Below, one piece after another: positions 11,056-22,596 of a stretch of DNA of 64,000 nt. How positions within the stretch are numbered: the first letter of the stretch is position 1; each line of letters begins with the position of its first letter. The DNA is from Annona cherimola. Taxonomy: Eukaryota; Streptophyta; Magnoliopsida; Magnoliales; Annonaceae. The notes under the pieces are model-generated. The model did not search any database and was not told where the DNA came from. It saw only the letters and a list, made by a program, of their open reading frames with translations. The stretch is from contig CM059975.1 in NCBI GenBank assembly GCA_030490835.1, forward strand, positions 3,933,579 through 3,997,578, given 5' to 3'. Position numbers and translations under genes: made by a program.

Positions 11056-12770
11056 ATGCCTACTAATGCTGAATTAAATGCTGAACTCGAAGCTTTATCC
11101 AATTCTATTGATAATCGATTTGAATCTTTAACAACCCTTTGTGATACCTTGGCCCAAAAGCAAGAAGATTTTCAAAAAGAAACCACCTCTTCCATCCAAT
11201 CTCTCATTACCTCAGTAAACAGGTTAACTGAAATTGTTGGAAAACGTCCTATGATTGAGACTGGACAATCATTTCGAAATGGTCAATCACACAATACTCA
11301 TGCTTCTAGTAGTTCTCCTATCATAACTGACCTTCTCCAAAATCCAAACATACATGCTAAAGGTCATCATAACCCAGAGCATTCACATATTCCAGAAATG
11401 CATACAAATTTGGAAAATCATGAAGATGACAATAATTTTTATGAAATTGGTTTTGCAAACAATCCTAGACATGGGAACTATCAGAGAAATTATAATATAC
11501 CTTTTCCACAACAACAACGGCGTGTAACTGATCTTGGGTGGCAAAACAAGTCAAGGTAGATGCTCCTAGTTATGACGGTTGTCTAGACCCAAATGCTTTC
11601 TTAGATTGGTTGGCAGACATGGAAGATTTTTTTTGTTGGTATGATATGGATGATGCCCAATGATTGAGATTTACAAAAATGAAACTTGTTGGGTCTGCCA
11701 AACGCTATTGGCAAGGGGTTCTAAATGAAAGTAGGGGTGGGAATCGGGGCGGGTCGACCCGTGACCCGCCTCGACCCTGTTTAATACCGGGGCGGGTCGG
11801 GGCAAATTTTGGTTTTTTAAAAAGATGTCGGGGCGGGTCAGGGCGGACCTACCTGCTGACCCGTTTTCTGATATTTTACATTAAAAAGAAAAACCTCATT
11901 CAATGCTAATATTCATGTTTTATTTAATTATTTATATTTACTTTGACTGATTAATAATAGATTCAAGCATATAGTAGTTAAATTTAATATAAATTTGTCT
12001 TTATACTTGATAGTTTTATAAATTTTTAAAAACTTCTTACTTGACTCGCAGTTTTTTACCCGACCCGTTGACTCGATACCGACCTCGAATTTTGTCCCGA
12101 GACCTAGTAGAAAAAAGTAAGGGTCAAACCGACCTTGTCCCGACCCGGTATAAAATAAGGGTAAAACAAGATTTTTGAAAAAGAGGGTCAGGGTTGGGCA
12201 CACCCTGACCCGCCTCGCCCAGCCCCGATTCCCACCCCTAGATGAAAGTCAACGCATAGGAGTACCTATCACAAATATCATCAGACTCAACTATTGGAAT
12301 AACTGGTTAACTTGAGACAAGGATCATTAAGTGTAACTGACTATCTTAATAAGTTTGAAGATTTAAAAATGAAATATGGAATACAGGAAGATCCTTGGGT
12401 TACACGAACAAAATTTATCAATGGCCTGAAACCAGAAATCAAAACTTTGTTGAAATTGCATTCAGTTGTTTCTGTGGAAGACGCATATTATAAAGCTCTA
12501 AAATTGAAAAATTTTCAAAAATATTTCACTAACAAACGTTTGATTCCACAAACTGGAGAGACAAGGGTATCCAAATTAAATTCTAATCTAACGTCTTTTC
12601 AAGGAACAACTAAACCATTGCCTGAACAATACACAAGTAGGGAAAAGAGTAATCCAGTTTCTCGATTTGATACCACTAGCAAGCGGGTTAATGATCCATG
12701 TTTTTGTTGTGGGAGTAAAGGTCATATTGCTTCACAATGTCCTCAGCACACACTCACAATTAATCATGTA
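11056..12770 (+). pseudogene. gag of the gypsy element (disrupted)
   Basis: The frame opens at 11056 with an N-terminal segment of about 167 codons that is rich in polar residues and predicted helix, then breaks at 11557-11559. It resumes in another frame with capsid-like text (FTKMKLVGSAKRYWQG, then RQGSLSVTDYLNKFEDLKMK after 12312). A CX2CX4HX4C zinc knuckle (CFCCGSKGHIASQC) is at 12699-12740. Lesions seen are a frameshift near 11546, an in-frame stop at 11661-11663, the hAT insertion at 11732-12240 and a further frame change near 12290. Gag normally forms the virus-like particle. Confidence 0.85.
11732..12240. mobile_element. hAT-type non-autonomous element nested in gag
   Basis: Terminal inverted repeats of 19 bp read TAGGGGTGGGAATCGGGGC on the left; the right end is the reverse complement apart from one base of run length. 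The flanking 8-mers AATGAAAG (11724-11731) and GATGAAAG (12241-12248) differ at one base, consistent with the 8-bp duplication made by hAT transposases. The 509-bp interior is rich in GACCCG/CGGGTC blocks and has no transposase. It is an independent insertion into the retrotransposon. Confidence 0.88.
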
Positions 12771-12859
12771 GAGGATCATGAAGATGTTACCATTGATCAA
12801 GTTGCTGAAACTTTTGAGGAACCATCGGATTGTGAACTTGATGGAGACTATAGCTATAA

Positions 12860-13424
12860 TGAGGACTTGCAATTAAATGTTGTGCGTTGCATTTTGACTA
12901 CTACTTTTTCAAATAGTGATTGGAGATGTACAAATATATTTCATCAATTTTTTAAATGTGGGAATACAGTATGCAAGATTGTTATAGATGGAGGTAGTTC
13001 CATGAATGTGATTGCCAAATCAGCTATAGCCAGATTGAATTTAAAAACTGAACCACATCCTCATCCATATCGTGTAGCATGGGTAGACAAAACTACACTT
13101 CCTGTTAATGAAAGATGCTTGGTTCCTATATCGATGGGTGATTATTCTGATCATATTTGGTGTAATGTGCTACTCATGGATGTGGCTCATATTCTTCTTG
13201 GTCGACCATGGCTATATGACCTAAAAGTAATCCATTATGGGCAACCCAACACCTATATTATTAAACATAATGAAAAATCTATCCTTTTGAAGTCTGCTAA
13301 ACCTAAAGAAAGTGATAGATCCCCCACAAAGAGTCTCCAATTGATTCATCTGAAAAACAACCTTTGCATATTCTTACAAGAAAGCAATTTGAAAAAGAAG
13401 GACAAGATTCAGGACTCATTTTAG
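12860..13424 (+). pseudogene. Aspartic protease region of the gypsy element
   Basis: Downstream of the zinc knuckle, in the same frame as 12312-13424, a retropepsin-like segment has its active-site motif DGGSSMNVIA with the Asp codon at 12987-12989. A later hydrophobic LLGRPWLYD flap/core segment fits plant gypsy proteases, which use DGGSS in place of DTG. The frame ends at 13422-13424 and overlaps the reverse-transcriptase frame, which lies in the -1 register from 13364. That overlap could be programmed or simply another lesion. Confidence 0.85.
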
Positions 13425-16400
13425 CTATAGTAACCAAAGATGAAACAACTACTGTTCTTCATGAGACTAACGTAGCATTACCTGAAATCCAAGCATTAAT
13501 GAAAGAATACAAAGATGTGATTCCTGATGAATTACCAAATGAGGTTCCACCTATGAGGGATATTCAACACGCTATTGATCTTATACCAGGATCTCAATTA
13601 CCAAATTTGCCTCATTTTCGTATGAATCCTAATGAGCGTGCTGAATTAAAAAGGCAGGTAACTGAACTGCTTGATAAGGGGTTTATTCGTAAAAGTCTTA
13701 GCCCATGTGCTGTACCAGCTCTATTAACCCCAAAAAAAGATGGATCTTGGAGAATGTGTGTTGACAGTCGTGCGATCAACAAAATTACCATAAAGTATAG
13801 ATTTCCTATACCAAGACTTGATGATATGTTAGATCTTTTGACTGGCGCACAATGGTTCTCTAAGATAGATCTTAGAAGCGGATACCATCAAATTCGAATT
13901 AGAACAGGGGATGAATGGAAAACTGCCTTTAAAACTCAAGATGGATTGTTTGAATGGTTGGTTATGCCTTTTGGACTATCAAATGGCCCAAGTACATTTA
14001 TGAGAATCATGAACCAAGTATTTCAACCTTTCATTGGAAAGTTTGTGGTAGTTTATTTTGATGATATTCTCGTTTATAGCCGTTCTAAGGAAGAACACTT
14101 GCAACATTTAAAAATTGTTCTTGAGACGCTTCGATCTGAAAAATTCTTTGTAAACCTCAAGAAATGTTATTTTTTGACAAATCAAGTGATTTTCTTAGGA
14201 TTTGTGGTATTAGCTAATGGAATTTCTATGGATCCCTCAAAGGTAAAAGCCATTAGGGAATGGCCAGAACCCACATCAATTTCTGAGGTGCGAAGTTTTC
14301 ATGGTTTAGCTGCATTTTATAGGCGCTTCATTAAAGGGTTTAGCACAATCATGACTCCTATCACAAATTGCCTGAAAAAAAAAGAATTTCAATGGTCAAC
14401 TTCTGCATCTAGAGCATTTAAGGAGATTAAAAAGAAAATGACTGAGTCACCTGTATTGCGACTTCCTGATTTTACTAAAGTTTTTGAAATTGCTTGTGAT
14501 GCATCAGGAGTTGGGATTGGGGGTGTTTTGAGCCAGGAAGGTCATCCAATTGCGTACTTTTTTCAAAAACTCGATGAAGCTAAACAAAAATATTCAACAT
14601 ATGATCGAGAATTTTATGCTGTCGTGCAAGCACTTAAATTTTGGAGGCATTATTAGCTTCCTCATGAATTTGTATTGTATTCAGATCATATGGCTTTGAG
14701 GTATTTGCAAACACAAAAACGATTAAGTGCTAGACATGCAAAGTGGATTGAGTTTTTGCAAGAGTACACATTTGTTCTCAAACATCAGGCAGGAATTGAA
14801 AACAAACCTACAGATGCTCTCAGTCGTGTCTCACTCATTCTTCATACTATGGATGTTAAAGTTGTGGGATTTGATAGGTTGAAAAGTGAATATCCACCAT
14901 GCACTGATTTTGGAATTATTTTTCATGAAACACAAAATGGAAATCGTAATGATTATGTGATTCATGATGAATATTTATTTAGAGGAATAAAACTATGTAT
15001 TCCCAATACATCACTTCGAGACTTTTTAATTTGGGAATTACATGTTGGGGGTATTGCTGGTCATTTTGGTAGGGATAAAACCATTTCATTAGTTGATGAT
15101 AGATTTTATTGACCTACATTGAAAAGAGATGTGTCAAGAATTGTTTCACAGTGTCGCACATGTCAACTTGCTAAAGCTCAAAAGAGAAACACTGGATTAT
15201 ACACTCCTCTGACTGTACCACATATTCCTTGGCAAGACATAAGTATGGACTTTATTCTTGGATTGCCTAAAACCTCTCGAGGATTTGATTCAATTCTTGT
15301 GGTAGTAGATAGATTTTCTAAAATGGCTCATTTTATCCCATGTACTAAATCTGCTGATGCTTCATATATTGCAAAATTATTCTTCAGAGAAATTGTTAAG
15401 CTTCACGGTTTACCAACTTCCATCGTTTCTGATCGGGATGTTAAATTTGTAAGTTATTTTTGGAAAACATTGTGGAAACTCTCGGGTACCAAATTAAAAT
15501 TTTTATCTGCTTTTCATCCACAAACTGATGGCCAAACTGAGGTAGTCAATCGGAGTTTGGGAAATCTGCTGAGGACTTTGGTGGGAGAACATATTGGAAC
15601 TTGAGATTTTGTATTGGCTATTGCCGAATTTGCATACAACAATTCAGTCAATCGTTCTACTGGGAAATTTCCTTTTGAAATTGTCTTTGGTTATATTCCT
15701 CGAGCTCCCATTGATTTAATTCCTTTACCCATTGATACCCGTTCATCTGCTACTGCTGAATCCTTTGCTCAACACATTAGAGATGTTCATGCTGATATTA
15801 GAAGAAAGATCACTCTAAGCAATGAAAACTATAAGCTTGCTGCAGATGCTCATAGAAGAAAACATGAATTTGATGTTGGGGATTATGTCATGGCTTGTGT
15901 ACGTCCAGAAAGATATCCTAAAAATTCTTTTAAGAAATTGCATGCACGAGCCAATGGCCCCTTTCGTGTTTTAAGAAAATTGGGATCTAATGCATATGAA
16001 CTTGATTTGCCTTCAGATATAGGAATTAGTTCTATTTTCAATATAGAGGATTTGTTTCCTTACCGAGGTACTTTTGAGCCTCCAAGTTTATCTGCAGGAA
16101 TTTCAACAGATAACAGTTCAACATCACCACATGTGCCTACACTTCCACGAGTATCATCTACTTTTTCAGATCAGATAGAGGATATCCTACAAGATGAACT
16201 TGTCACTACTAGATCGGACATTATACAAAGATTTCTTGTCAAGTGGAAAAACAAGCTTGATTCTGATGCTACATGGGTTACTGAAGATGACCTACGCCAC
16301 TTGGATCCAAATATTCTTGAGCAGTATCAAAGTCAGAACTCTCCAGTGGAGAGTTTTTCGAAGCCGGGGAGAATTGATGAAAATAGCAAGAGACTTTTCA

Positions 16401-16471
16401 AATCTGTCTATTCTAGGCGCAAGAATTTTGTAAAAGGGAAAGATTCCTGGGATATTTTAGAATCTGTTTAA
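13364..16471 (+). pseudogene. pol of the gypsy element: RT, RNase H, integrase, chromodomain (in-frame stops)
   Basis: One reading frame is interrupted by three stops, TAG at 14654-14656 and TGA at 15110-15112 and 15602-15604. The reverse transcriptase has [28 protein letters not shown] and the catalytic YFDDILVYS (YFDD codons 14054-14065). RNase H follows, with [13 protein letters not shown] and the [17 protein letters not shown] block. The integrase has an HHCC zinc region ending [10 protein letters not shown] and E codons are at 15248, 15431 and 15539. A C-terminal segment (QIEDILQDELV ... FLVKWKNK ... TWVTEDDL) is chromodomain-like. The frame runs 97 bp into the 3' LTR before stopping. 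Confidence 0.92.
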
Positions 16472-16854
16472 AAAGATTTGATTTTGTTATTTTGAAAGAT
16501 ATTAGAAGATTCTTAGGATATTTTAGAATCTGTTTAAAAAAATTTTGATTTTGTTATTTTTGAAAGATATTAGAAGATTCTTAGGATATTTTAGAATCTG
16601 TTTGAAATATATTTCTTTTTCTAGAAGGATTTCATTTGCTAAGATTAGGTGGTATGTTCATTTATAAATACTGCCATTGTAAGCTCTGAAGGGGATCAGT
16701 TTTGAGATTTATAAAAGTGTTCTCTACTTCTTCTTCTACTTGTTATTGTTCTTCTCTCCTTATTCATCTATTCTTTCTACCTTCTTTCTTCACTTCTCAT
16801 CTATAGAGGTTCCTTCCTCTTTCTTCTATTTTCTTCTCTACCCATCCTACATCA
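16375..16854 (+). repeat. 3' LTR of the gypsy element
   Basis: 480 bp, nearly identical to the 5' LTR and preceded by the purine-rich GAAGCCGGGGAGAA, a plausible polypurine tract. It ends CCTACATCA followed by the CCGAG target duplication. Confidence 0.95.
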
Positions 16855-17123
16855 CCGAGACATTAAAAAAACACTTGTGCTTTTGAATTTTGTTTATACA
16901 AGTACTTTTCAGCAATTGATATTTGGATCTATGGCAAAAATCAAAGTTTGATGAATCAAAATTTATATCACTTGTTATAAGTAACAAGTAACAAGTGAAG
17001 TTTTGATCTAAGGACACTAGTACATGATCATTTGTGGGCCATAAAATCCAATCAAAATTGATGTAGAGGCTTTTTTGCAAATAAACTTCATCATCTCAAG
17101 CTTTCTTCTACTCAGTTATTGAG

Positions 17124-17175
17124 CTTAATATATTCATCCACTCAGCTCTTGAGTTTAGTGGATGAATATATTAAG
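17124..17175. repeat. Perfect 19-bp inverted repeat (hairpin)
   Basis: The arms CTTAATATATTCATCCACT and its exact reverse complement are separated by 14 bases. The right arm ends at the first base of the Tourist-like MITE that starts at 17175. It is not a terminator in any recognised gene context. Confidence 0.75.
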
Positions 17176-17403
17176 GGTATGTTTGGAAAGTGATAAAACT
17201 TTCGTTGAAATTTTTTTGGCATATGATGAATAAATAGAATAAAGCTAAAGTAGATAGGTTAATTGTATGAATAGTTATGTAAAAATAATTGAAAAGTAGA
17301 GTAGTTTATCTAGAAAGATGTGAAAAAATAATTAAAAAATATGGTAGTTCTAGAGAGTAAAAAGTTTTAGATTGAAAAGTTTTAACTTTTAACAAACACA
17401 TCC
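17175..17403. mobile_element. Tourist-like MITE, copy 3
   Basis: Ends are GGGTATGTTTGG and CAAACACATCC, flanked by TAA at 17172-17174 and 17404-17406. The interior blocks are shared with the other copies; at 229 bp it is internally deleted. Confidence 0.8.
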
Positions 17404-17406
17404 TAA

Positions 17407-17955
17407 AAATTTGACATGAAATATTTTCCATGTTGCGAAAGAAGTTTTGTTTGATGCGTGAAGTCAAACTCTCATTCTTTGAACTTCTCTTCTACTTGAT
17501 AACAATCAATTGTGTATCCTTGAGCATGAAGGTTGGTTATTGAAAAATTTATATTAGATAATTTATTGCATGAGTTAGAAGAGCAAGTGGTGGATGTTGA
17601 TTTGATAGTTGATGAAAATCAATCTAATGGTCAAGTTGAGCTTTGATAGTCGGTGAAAAATAATTTAATGATCAACTCGAGATATCATTGATGATCTCCA
17701 AAAAGACCCATTTACAAGTGTTAGAAAAACTTTGTTGTTATGAGCAAAAAAAATATTTAACATTAGATATTACAAAAATGGAGAATGAAAAAATCAAATA
17801 TGTAGTGATTATTTGATTTTTATGAAAACTATTTGTATAACATCAAGGGAAAAGTCATGGTTGATGGATTCATTATTTAAATTCAAGAAATATGCATCTT
17901 AAAGAAAAAAGGTTTCCTAGCCACAGGATTGAAGCACAAAAAAAGATTTAAGAGA
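17407..17955. other. Decayed DNA, no gene recognised
   Basis: AT-rich sequence with internal direct-repeat fragments (ATAGTTGATGAAAATCAATCTAATG and a similar stretch about 50 bp on). It precedes the dispersed repeat at 17960 and may be part of the same old element. No coding frame was supported. Confidence 0.35.
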
Positions 17956-17959
17956 TGTT

Positions 17960-18640
17960 GGTTGATTATTCAGTACAGAGGATTACGTCATCAATTTGTG
18001 CTAATATGAAGGGAGATAAAATACAAATTGAAGTATGATCAACATTAAAATCAAAAATTTGAGGAGGGGTGATTGGGCGCGGTTGGCAGCGGTTGGGCCC
18101 CAACTGCGTCGGGCCGTAAATTTTTTTTATTTTTTTGTTTTTTTATAAACATGTTTATTTGTGTGTATTTAATCTATAACTTAAGTTTCGCCAATTTTCG
18201 ATGTGTTCATTTTTATTTTTTGATTTTTAAACACAGATTCCACCCATGAAAATGACCATAATACTCCTGTATTTAAAAATGAAAAAAATATAAATATATA
18301 AAAAATTGGTAAAAACTTGGATTATAGATTAAATACACCTAAATGAACATATTTTAAAAAATATGATTTGTGGCTAGCTAGCCACTTAGGTCGGCCTAAG
18401 AGGATCACTTCTCAAATTTGAAAATGAGTTTCTTTTAAGCGTGAGAAAGTACTAAAGAATGCGACAGTAGTAAAGTTGAATTTATAAAATTTGGTTTTTG
18501 ATAGTTGCATATTCATGGATGATTTATTTGGGATTTTGGTATTTGATTAATATTATTTAGGATTTGTTGTAAATATCAGGTGATCAAAATTTATAAACTG
18601 ACTTGACAGATGTTTAGATTGAATTAGATTGGTTTTATTA
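17960..18640 (+). repeat. Dispersed repeat, unknown family, copy 2 (split by an insertion)
   Basis: The parts at about 17960-18060 and 18415-18640 match the reverse complement of 6560-6862. They are separated by the palindromic insertion at 18065-18405, which copy 1 lacks, so copy 1 shows the empty site. Confidence 0.55.
18065..18405. mobile_element. Palindromic MITE-like insertion, probably Mutator-like
   Basis: The interior is an imperfect palindrome around 18240 (ATAAACATGTTTATTTGTG against TAAATACACCTAAATGAACA). GC-rich ends begin GGGTGATTGGGC on the left and finish near GGATCACTTCTC on the right. The flanks AAATTTGAG and AAATTTGAA look like a 9-bp duplication with one mismatch. The exact ends are uncertain. 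Confidence 0.5.
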
Positions 18641-19690
18641 TTTGGGGTCTTATCCTAGTCTCAGCAGGATTAGATTTTCTTCTCTTATTCTCGTTGAGTT
18701 TGATCTTCATTGTATGAGGATCAGAATTGGTAAGTCTCCTAGAGTTGAGGAGCCATGCTATTTATTTTAACATTAACTTTTCGTGAATATTTATTGATTG
18801 TTATTTCTTATTAGCTTCCCAAATTTCTCTCTTAATATTTTTAGTCTCTCTCAAATCTCTAATTCTTGTATCCTTCTTTTCTTTTTTCCTTCCTATCCTT
18901 TTTTGAGGATCCTTGCTCTCTTTTTCTTTTCTTTGCTTGTTCTCTATGACCATTTGCAGAAAAATAGCAAAATCTCTAATCTATTTGCTAACAGGTCTTT
19001 AGGCAGTCTCTGGGAAACCTAGAAGCTCCAGAACATATAGGATTGATACCTCATTCCTTTCAGCAGATTTTTCAAACTAGACAATCACTTATTTCTCTTG
19101 GTTGGTCATACAAAAGGTAGGTTGATATCTGAATTTTATGATCAAAACACTTGTTATTGTCTATACATTTACTGTTGAACACCACCTTAATTATTTTTAA
19201 TACTTAATTTTCTAGGCACCAACGTTGGGAGATACATAGTGAAATGGTCTGTGAATTTTATATTCCAACTGATCAAGCAGTCAAGATAATAGTGACCCCA
19301 GAAAGCAATATACAATCAAGCAAATGATGCAAAACTGCAAATGGCAATGTATGTCTCTGATCTCTCTGTTGTGGATGTTTGTACTAGCATGAGAGAGGTC
19401 TCTCTATTATATGTTGCTTCTTAAAGCAGGTAAGAACCATTGCTATTGATTTGTATAGCAGAAACAGATATATTTTATTGCAAAAATGAACTATGCTAGT
19501 GATTACCAAAACTTCAAGGGTGACAATATTCCTGTCCCTTTGATAGGGGCCATCAAAGATTCAGAAAAAATATGGGATAACTCAATCCCAGCTCCTAAGA
19601 TATCTCACATGAAGCAATCTTGACTGCATCATGAAAATTTTGCTAATAATTATCATTCTTTTTTTTTTTTTTTTTTTAAATTATAGAATA
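18641..19690. other. Intergenic, no gene recognised
   Basis: CT-rich tracts near 18830-18960 and a long T run near 19655. Open frames here are short and low-complexity. No boundary or gene family was recognised. Confidence 0.35.
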
Positions 19691-19691
19691 T

Positions 19692-19951
19692 TCTCTCGAG
19701 CGTTCTTGTGATAATAACCTGAGGTTATAACATAGTTTGCTGCATTGATCCTCAAAAGCCATGGCTGTCCTTTACAATGTTAGTGATAAGTGTATGCAAG
19801 TCATTCTCTGAATAAATCGTGCTCTCAAGTGTTCTTTTGATAATAACCTAAGGTTATAACATAGTTTGCTGCATTGATCCTCAAAAACTGTGGCTGTCCT
19901 TTACAATGTTGGTGATAAGTGTATGTAAGTCATTCTCTAAATAAATTGCAT
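19692..19951 (+). repeat. Tandem duplication of a 130-bp unit
   Basis: Two adjacent copies start at 19692 and 19822, each running from CTCTC(G/A)AG through ACATAGTTTGCTGCATTGAT to GTCATTCTCT(G/A)AATAAAT. They are highly similar. They sit directly before the receptor-kinase relic and may be duplicated intron. Confidence 0.8.
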
Positions 19952-19967
19952 GATTATGAAATGCAAT

Positions 19968-20240
19968 GGTTGGTTATATGGCCCCAGGTGTATGCAAAGG
20001 GCGATTTCAGAGAATTCTGACGTTCATTACTTTGGTGTCTTACTTCTAGAGATTGTGAGCAGTGAAAGGAATCTGCACATGTACTTGTTTGGTTCCCATC
20101 CACTTCCTCAGTCTTCCAGCCGGTGGTGGTGTTCGTACGGGGCTTGGAAATCGTGGAAAGAAGTTAACTTTCTGAAGCTGATGCATGCGTGTTCAACAAC
20201 AGAAGTTTCAACTTGCATTTTTCTTAGGGAGAAGTCATAG
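19968..20240 (+). pseudogene. S-domain receptor-like kinase relic (kinase subdomain IX-X exon)
   Basis: The conceptual translation contains [20 protein letters not shown] followed by a degraded stretch and AWKSWKEVNF...CSTTEVSTC. This corresponds to the segment [20 protein letters not shown] ... [16 protein letters not shown] in the intact gene at 23043-26738 (its exons 6-7). The SPEY motif normally upstream is destroyed, the exon 6/7 boundary is run together, and no other kinase exons were found nearby. It is an isolated relic of the same family, about 2.8 kb upstream of the intact gene. Confidence 0.7.
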
Positions 20241-20474
20241 AGGACTACAAGTTCTGGGGCAGTAGGATGCAAATAGGCGACCAGAGCTTTTGGAAAACAT
20301 ATAATTATACAAACAGATCTTTCGGATTCAATACGTTCTGTTGCATAGAGAAAATTATAAAGAAGAAAGGGTGTATGTATTTTTATTTATTCTACTGAAG
20401 GCTTATGTGTGTTCGTTAACTTATGTAAAGATTAGTAGTTGTTGAAATTGCGAAGCGGTAGAACCTGGGGGGAT

Positions 20475-20656
20475 AACATGCAAATCTCTCTTTTTCCTAA
20501 AGTTGTCTGCTTTTTATCAAAAACGCTTTGGAAGTAAACCACTGCTTGTGGTAGAACATGCAAATCTCTCTTTTTTCGCAAAGTTGTCTGCTTTTTATCT
20601 GGTTGAATCCCGGACCCATGAAAAACGCTTTGGAAGTAAACCACTGCTTGTGGTAG
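20475..20656 (+). repeat. Imperfect tandem duplication, ~80-100 bp
   Basis: Two copies begin AACATGCAAATCTCTCTTTT at 20475 and 20555, and both end AAACCACTGCTTGTGGTAG. The second carries about 22 extra bases containing GAATCCCGGACCCATG. Confidence 0.85.
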
Positions 20657-22590
20657 TGCAACAGATTGGCATTGCAGCTTTATCAGCTACCCCCTTCCAA
20701 GTTCCTCGAAAATTTGCTTTTCCTCATGTAATCAGATGTTTTGAATAATATTTTTTAATTAAATTTATGGAATTTATCACAATACAGCACGGGATAGATG
20801 GGTTGTGATCTTCTTAGTCTGGCATAAAATCGGCTGATTTTAGAGCAGCCCAAAAATATTTTTTTATTTTAAATATTTTCTTATAAAGCTGTTTTCGTAA
20901 GTGTATGCAATTCATATTGGTGGTGTACAATTTTTTTTTTTTAACCTCCAAAATGCTTGACTTTGAAATTACGTATTGATTTATGTATTATATTTGCCTA
21001 GGAAAAAACTTCTATAAATTTTTTTTTAAAAAATAAAAAAACTTTGGGCGGCCTAGATGAGAGGTAAAACAAAAGCAATGTGAACGGATTCGGTTCTCTT
21101 TCGGCCACTTTTCTGTACCACCATAGGAGCAATTTATTCCTCCTTCAAAATCAGAAACACGGGTTAGTTGGTCCACAAGACACAGCTGATCCCGAAGTTA
21201 ATTTTCTAGCTGAATTAAATATAGATGGAAATTTTGGACTCGAAACGGATGATTGGGTTGGATAGGACGAGGACGGAATCGGTCTAATTGTCTTTGCATT
21301 GTTTTTTCGGTGAAAAATTTCCACTCTGAAACGACTTGACAGTCATGGTCGCATGCTTTCCTCCACACGGAACACAAGCTTTCTGGTCGCTGTTCCAGCC
21401 TCCGCTTACGCATCGATCACATAATCACATTGCATCAGTTTCTTGCTACCATTGTTTTCTTTTCTTTTTTTTTCTTTCTTTTTCTTTCTTTTGTTTTTGT
21501 AAAATAAATATTGGTCCTTAACTTTTCAACAATTTACCATGAAATATTCTCTATTCTGGATCTTTTAATGACATCCTTTTGATTGTTCTTGAAATTACTT
21601 GATCGAAGGAAATTGAAGTTGATCTTAAATCCGTAGAAAATTTTAATGAATGAATGTTAAATCTCAAGCAAAACAAAATTTATAACTCCCTCAAGTCTTC
21701 AAATGATATTATCTCAAAATTGTAAGTAACAAAAAAATTTCCCCTTTCTTTAATGCACGCCACTGTCAAAGCAGGTCCATATCGGTATCCAGATTGGGTT
21801 GAGCCATGTTGTGGCAGAGCCCAACCCGTTGGAGAAAAATCTCTATGGGTTTACTTTTGTAAAGTCTGAATCTGAGATTCTGAGCTCCATTTTTCAATTC
21901 ATATTAAGCTAATTCTTCTATGCAATTCGGTTTTAAAACCGCTTATTTTTTATTTGTTTGACATCTAACCTCTGCATTTTATGGGGAAAATTATTTATTT
22001 AGCTTACATATAAAAAATCAAATAAATTAAAAACTTTTATGTATAATATAAAAAACCTTATGCATTTACACTTTCGTGGATTACATGCAAATTTAGTTGA
22101 AATAATTTTTTATACCATTCGAATATCATTAGAGGATAACAAGGTGCATGATTTGGATATAAATAAATGAAAAGATAATTAAAAAACAAAAGTGGTTGTA
22201 CTTTACAACCGATTGCAATGAAGAATTGCCCTTAATATTTAATATCAAATATATTATATTATATAAAGCCTAAATAATATTTATCCACACTTATTTATGT
22301 TTATATTATTTATATTAATGTCTGAATAGTGTTTCTCATGTTGACATTATATGATTATAATATGTTATAATTATCATATTTTTCCTTAATTAAACTAGAC
22401 TATATATGGTTATTTTGATTTAGAGAACTTATTTGTTTATATTTACATGAAAATTTTCACATATTACTCTTAACTTAAATAAAAACTTGTTAATTTGAAC
22501 TCGAAATTCAATTTACATATATAAGGTTAGTGTTCTGGTTTTATAAATAAAGTTAGAATTAGTAATTAAGGTTTGAATTTTTTAAATAGA
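20657..22590. other. Intergenic, no gene recognised
   Basis: AT-rich DNA with T runs and a TC-rich stretch near 21460-21495. No conserved coding frame, RNA gene or bounded repeat was recognised. Confidence 0.4.
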
Positions 22591-22596
22591 AATTAA

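Larger units (their letters stand above)
10037..16854 (+). mobile_element. Ty3/gypsy (chromodomain) LTR retrotransposon, full length, coding-defective
   Basis: Complete element of 6,818 bp flanked by CCGAG target duplications (10032-10036 and 16855-16859). The 480-bp LTRs both run TGATGAAAATAG to CCTACATCA. A primer site complementary to initiator Met-tRNA follows the 5' LTR. The order is gag, zinc knuckle, protease, reverse transcriptase, RNase H, integrase and a C-terminal chromodomain-like segment, which is the gypsy/chromovirus order. Coding regions carry in-frame stops and frameshifts, and a 509-bp hAT element sits in gag, so this copy could move only in trans. By eye the two LTRs differ at about seven sites, which suggests a fairly recent insertion. 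Confidence 0.95.

Noticed and set aside
11664..12203. Open frames inside the hAT element and its left border
   Set aside because: They read across the element boundary or through GACCCG-rich repeats; no transposase motif.
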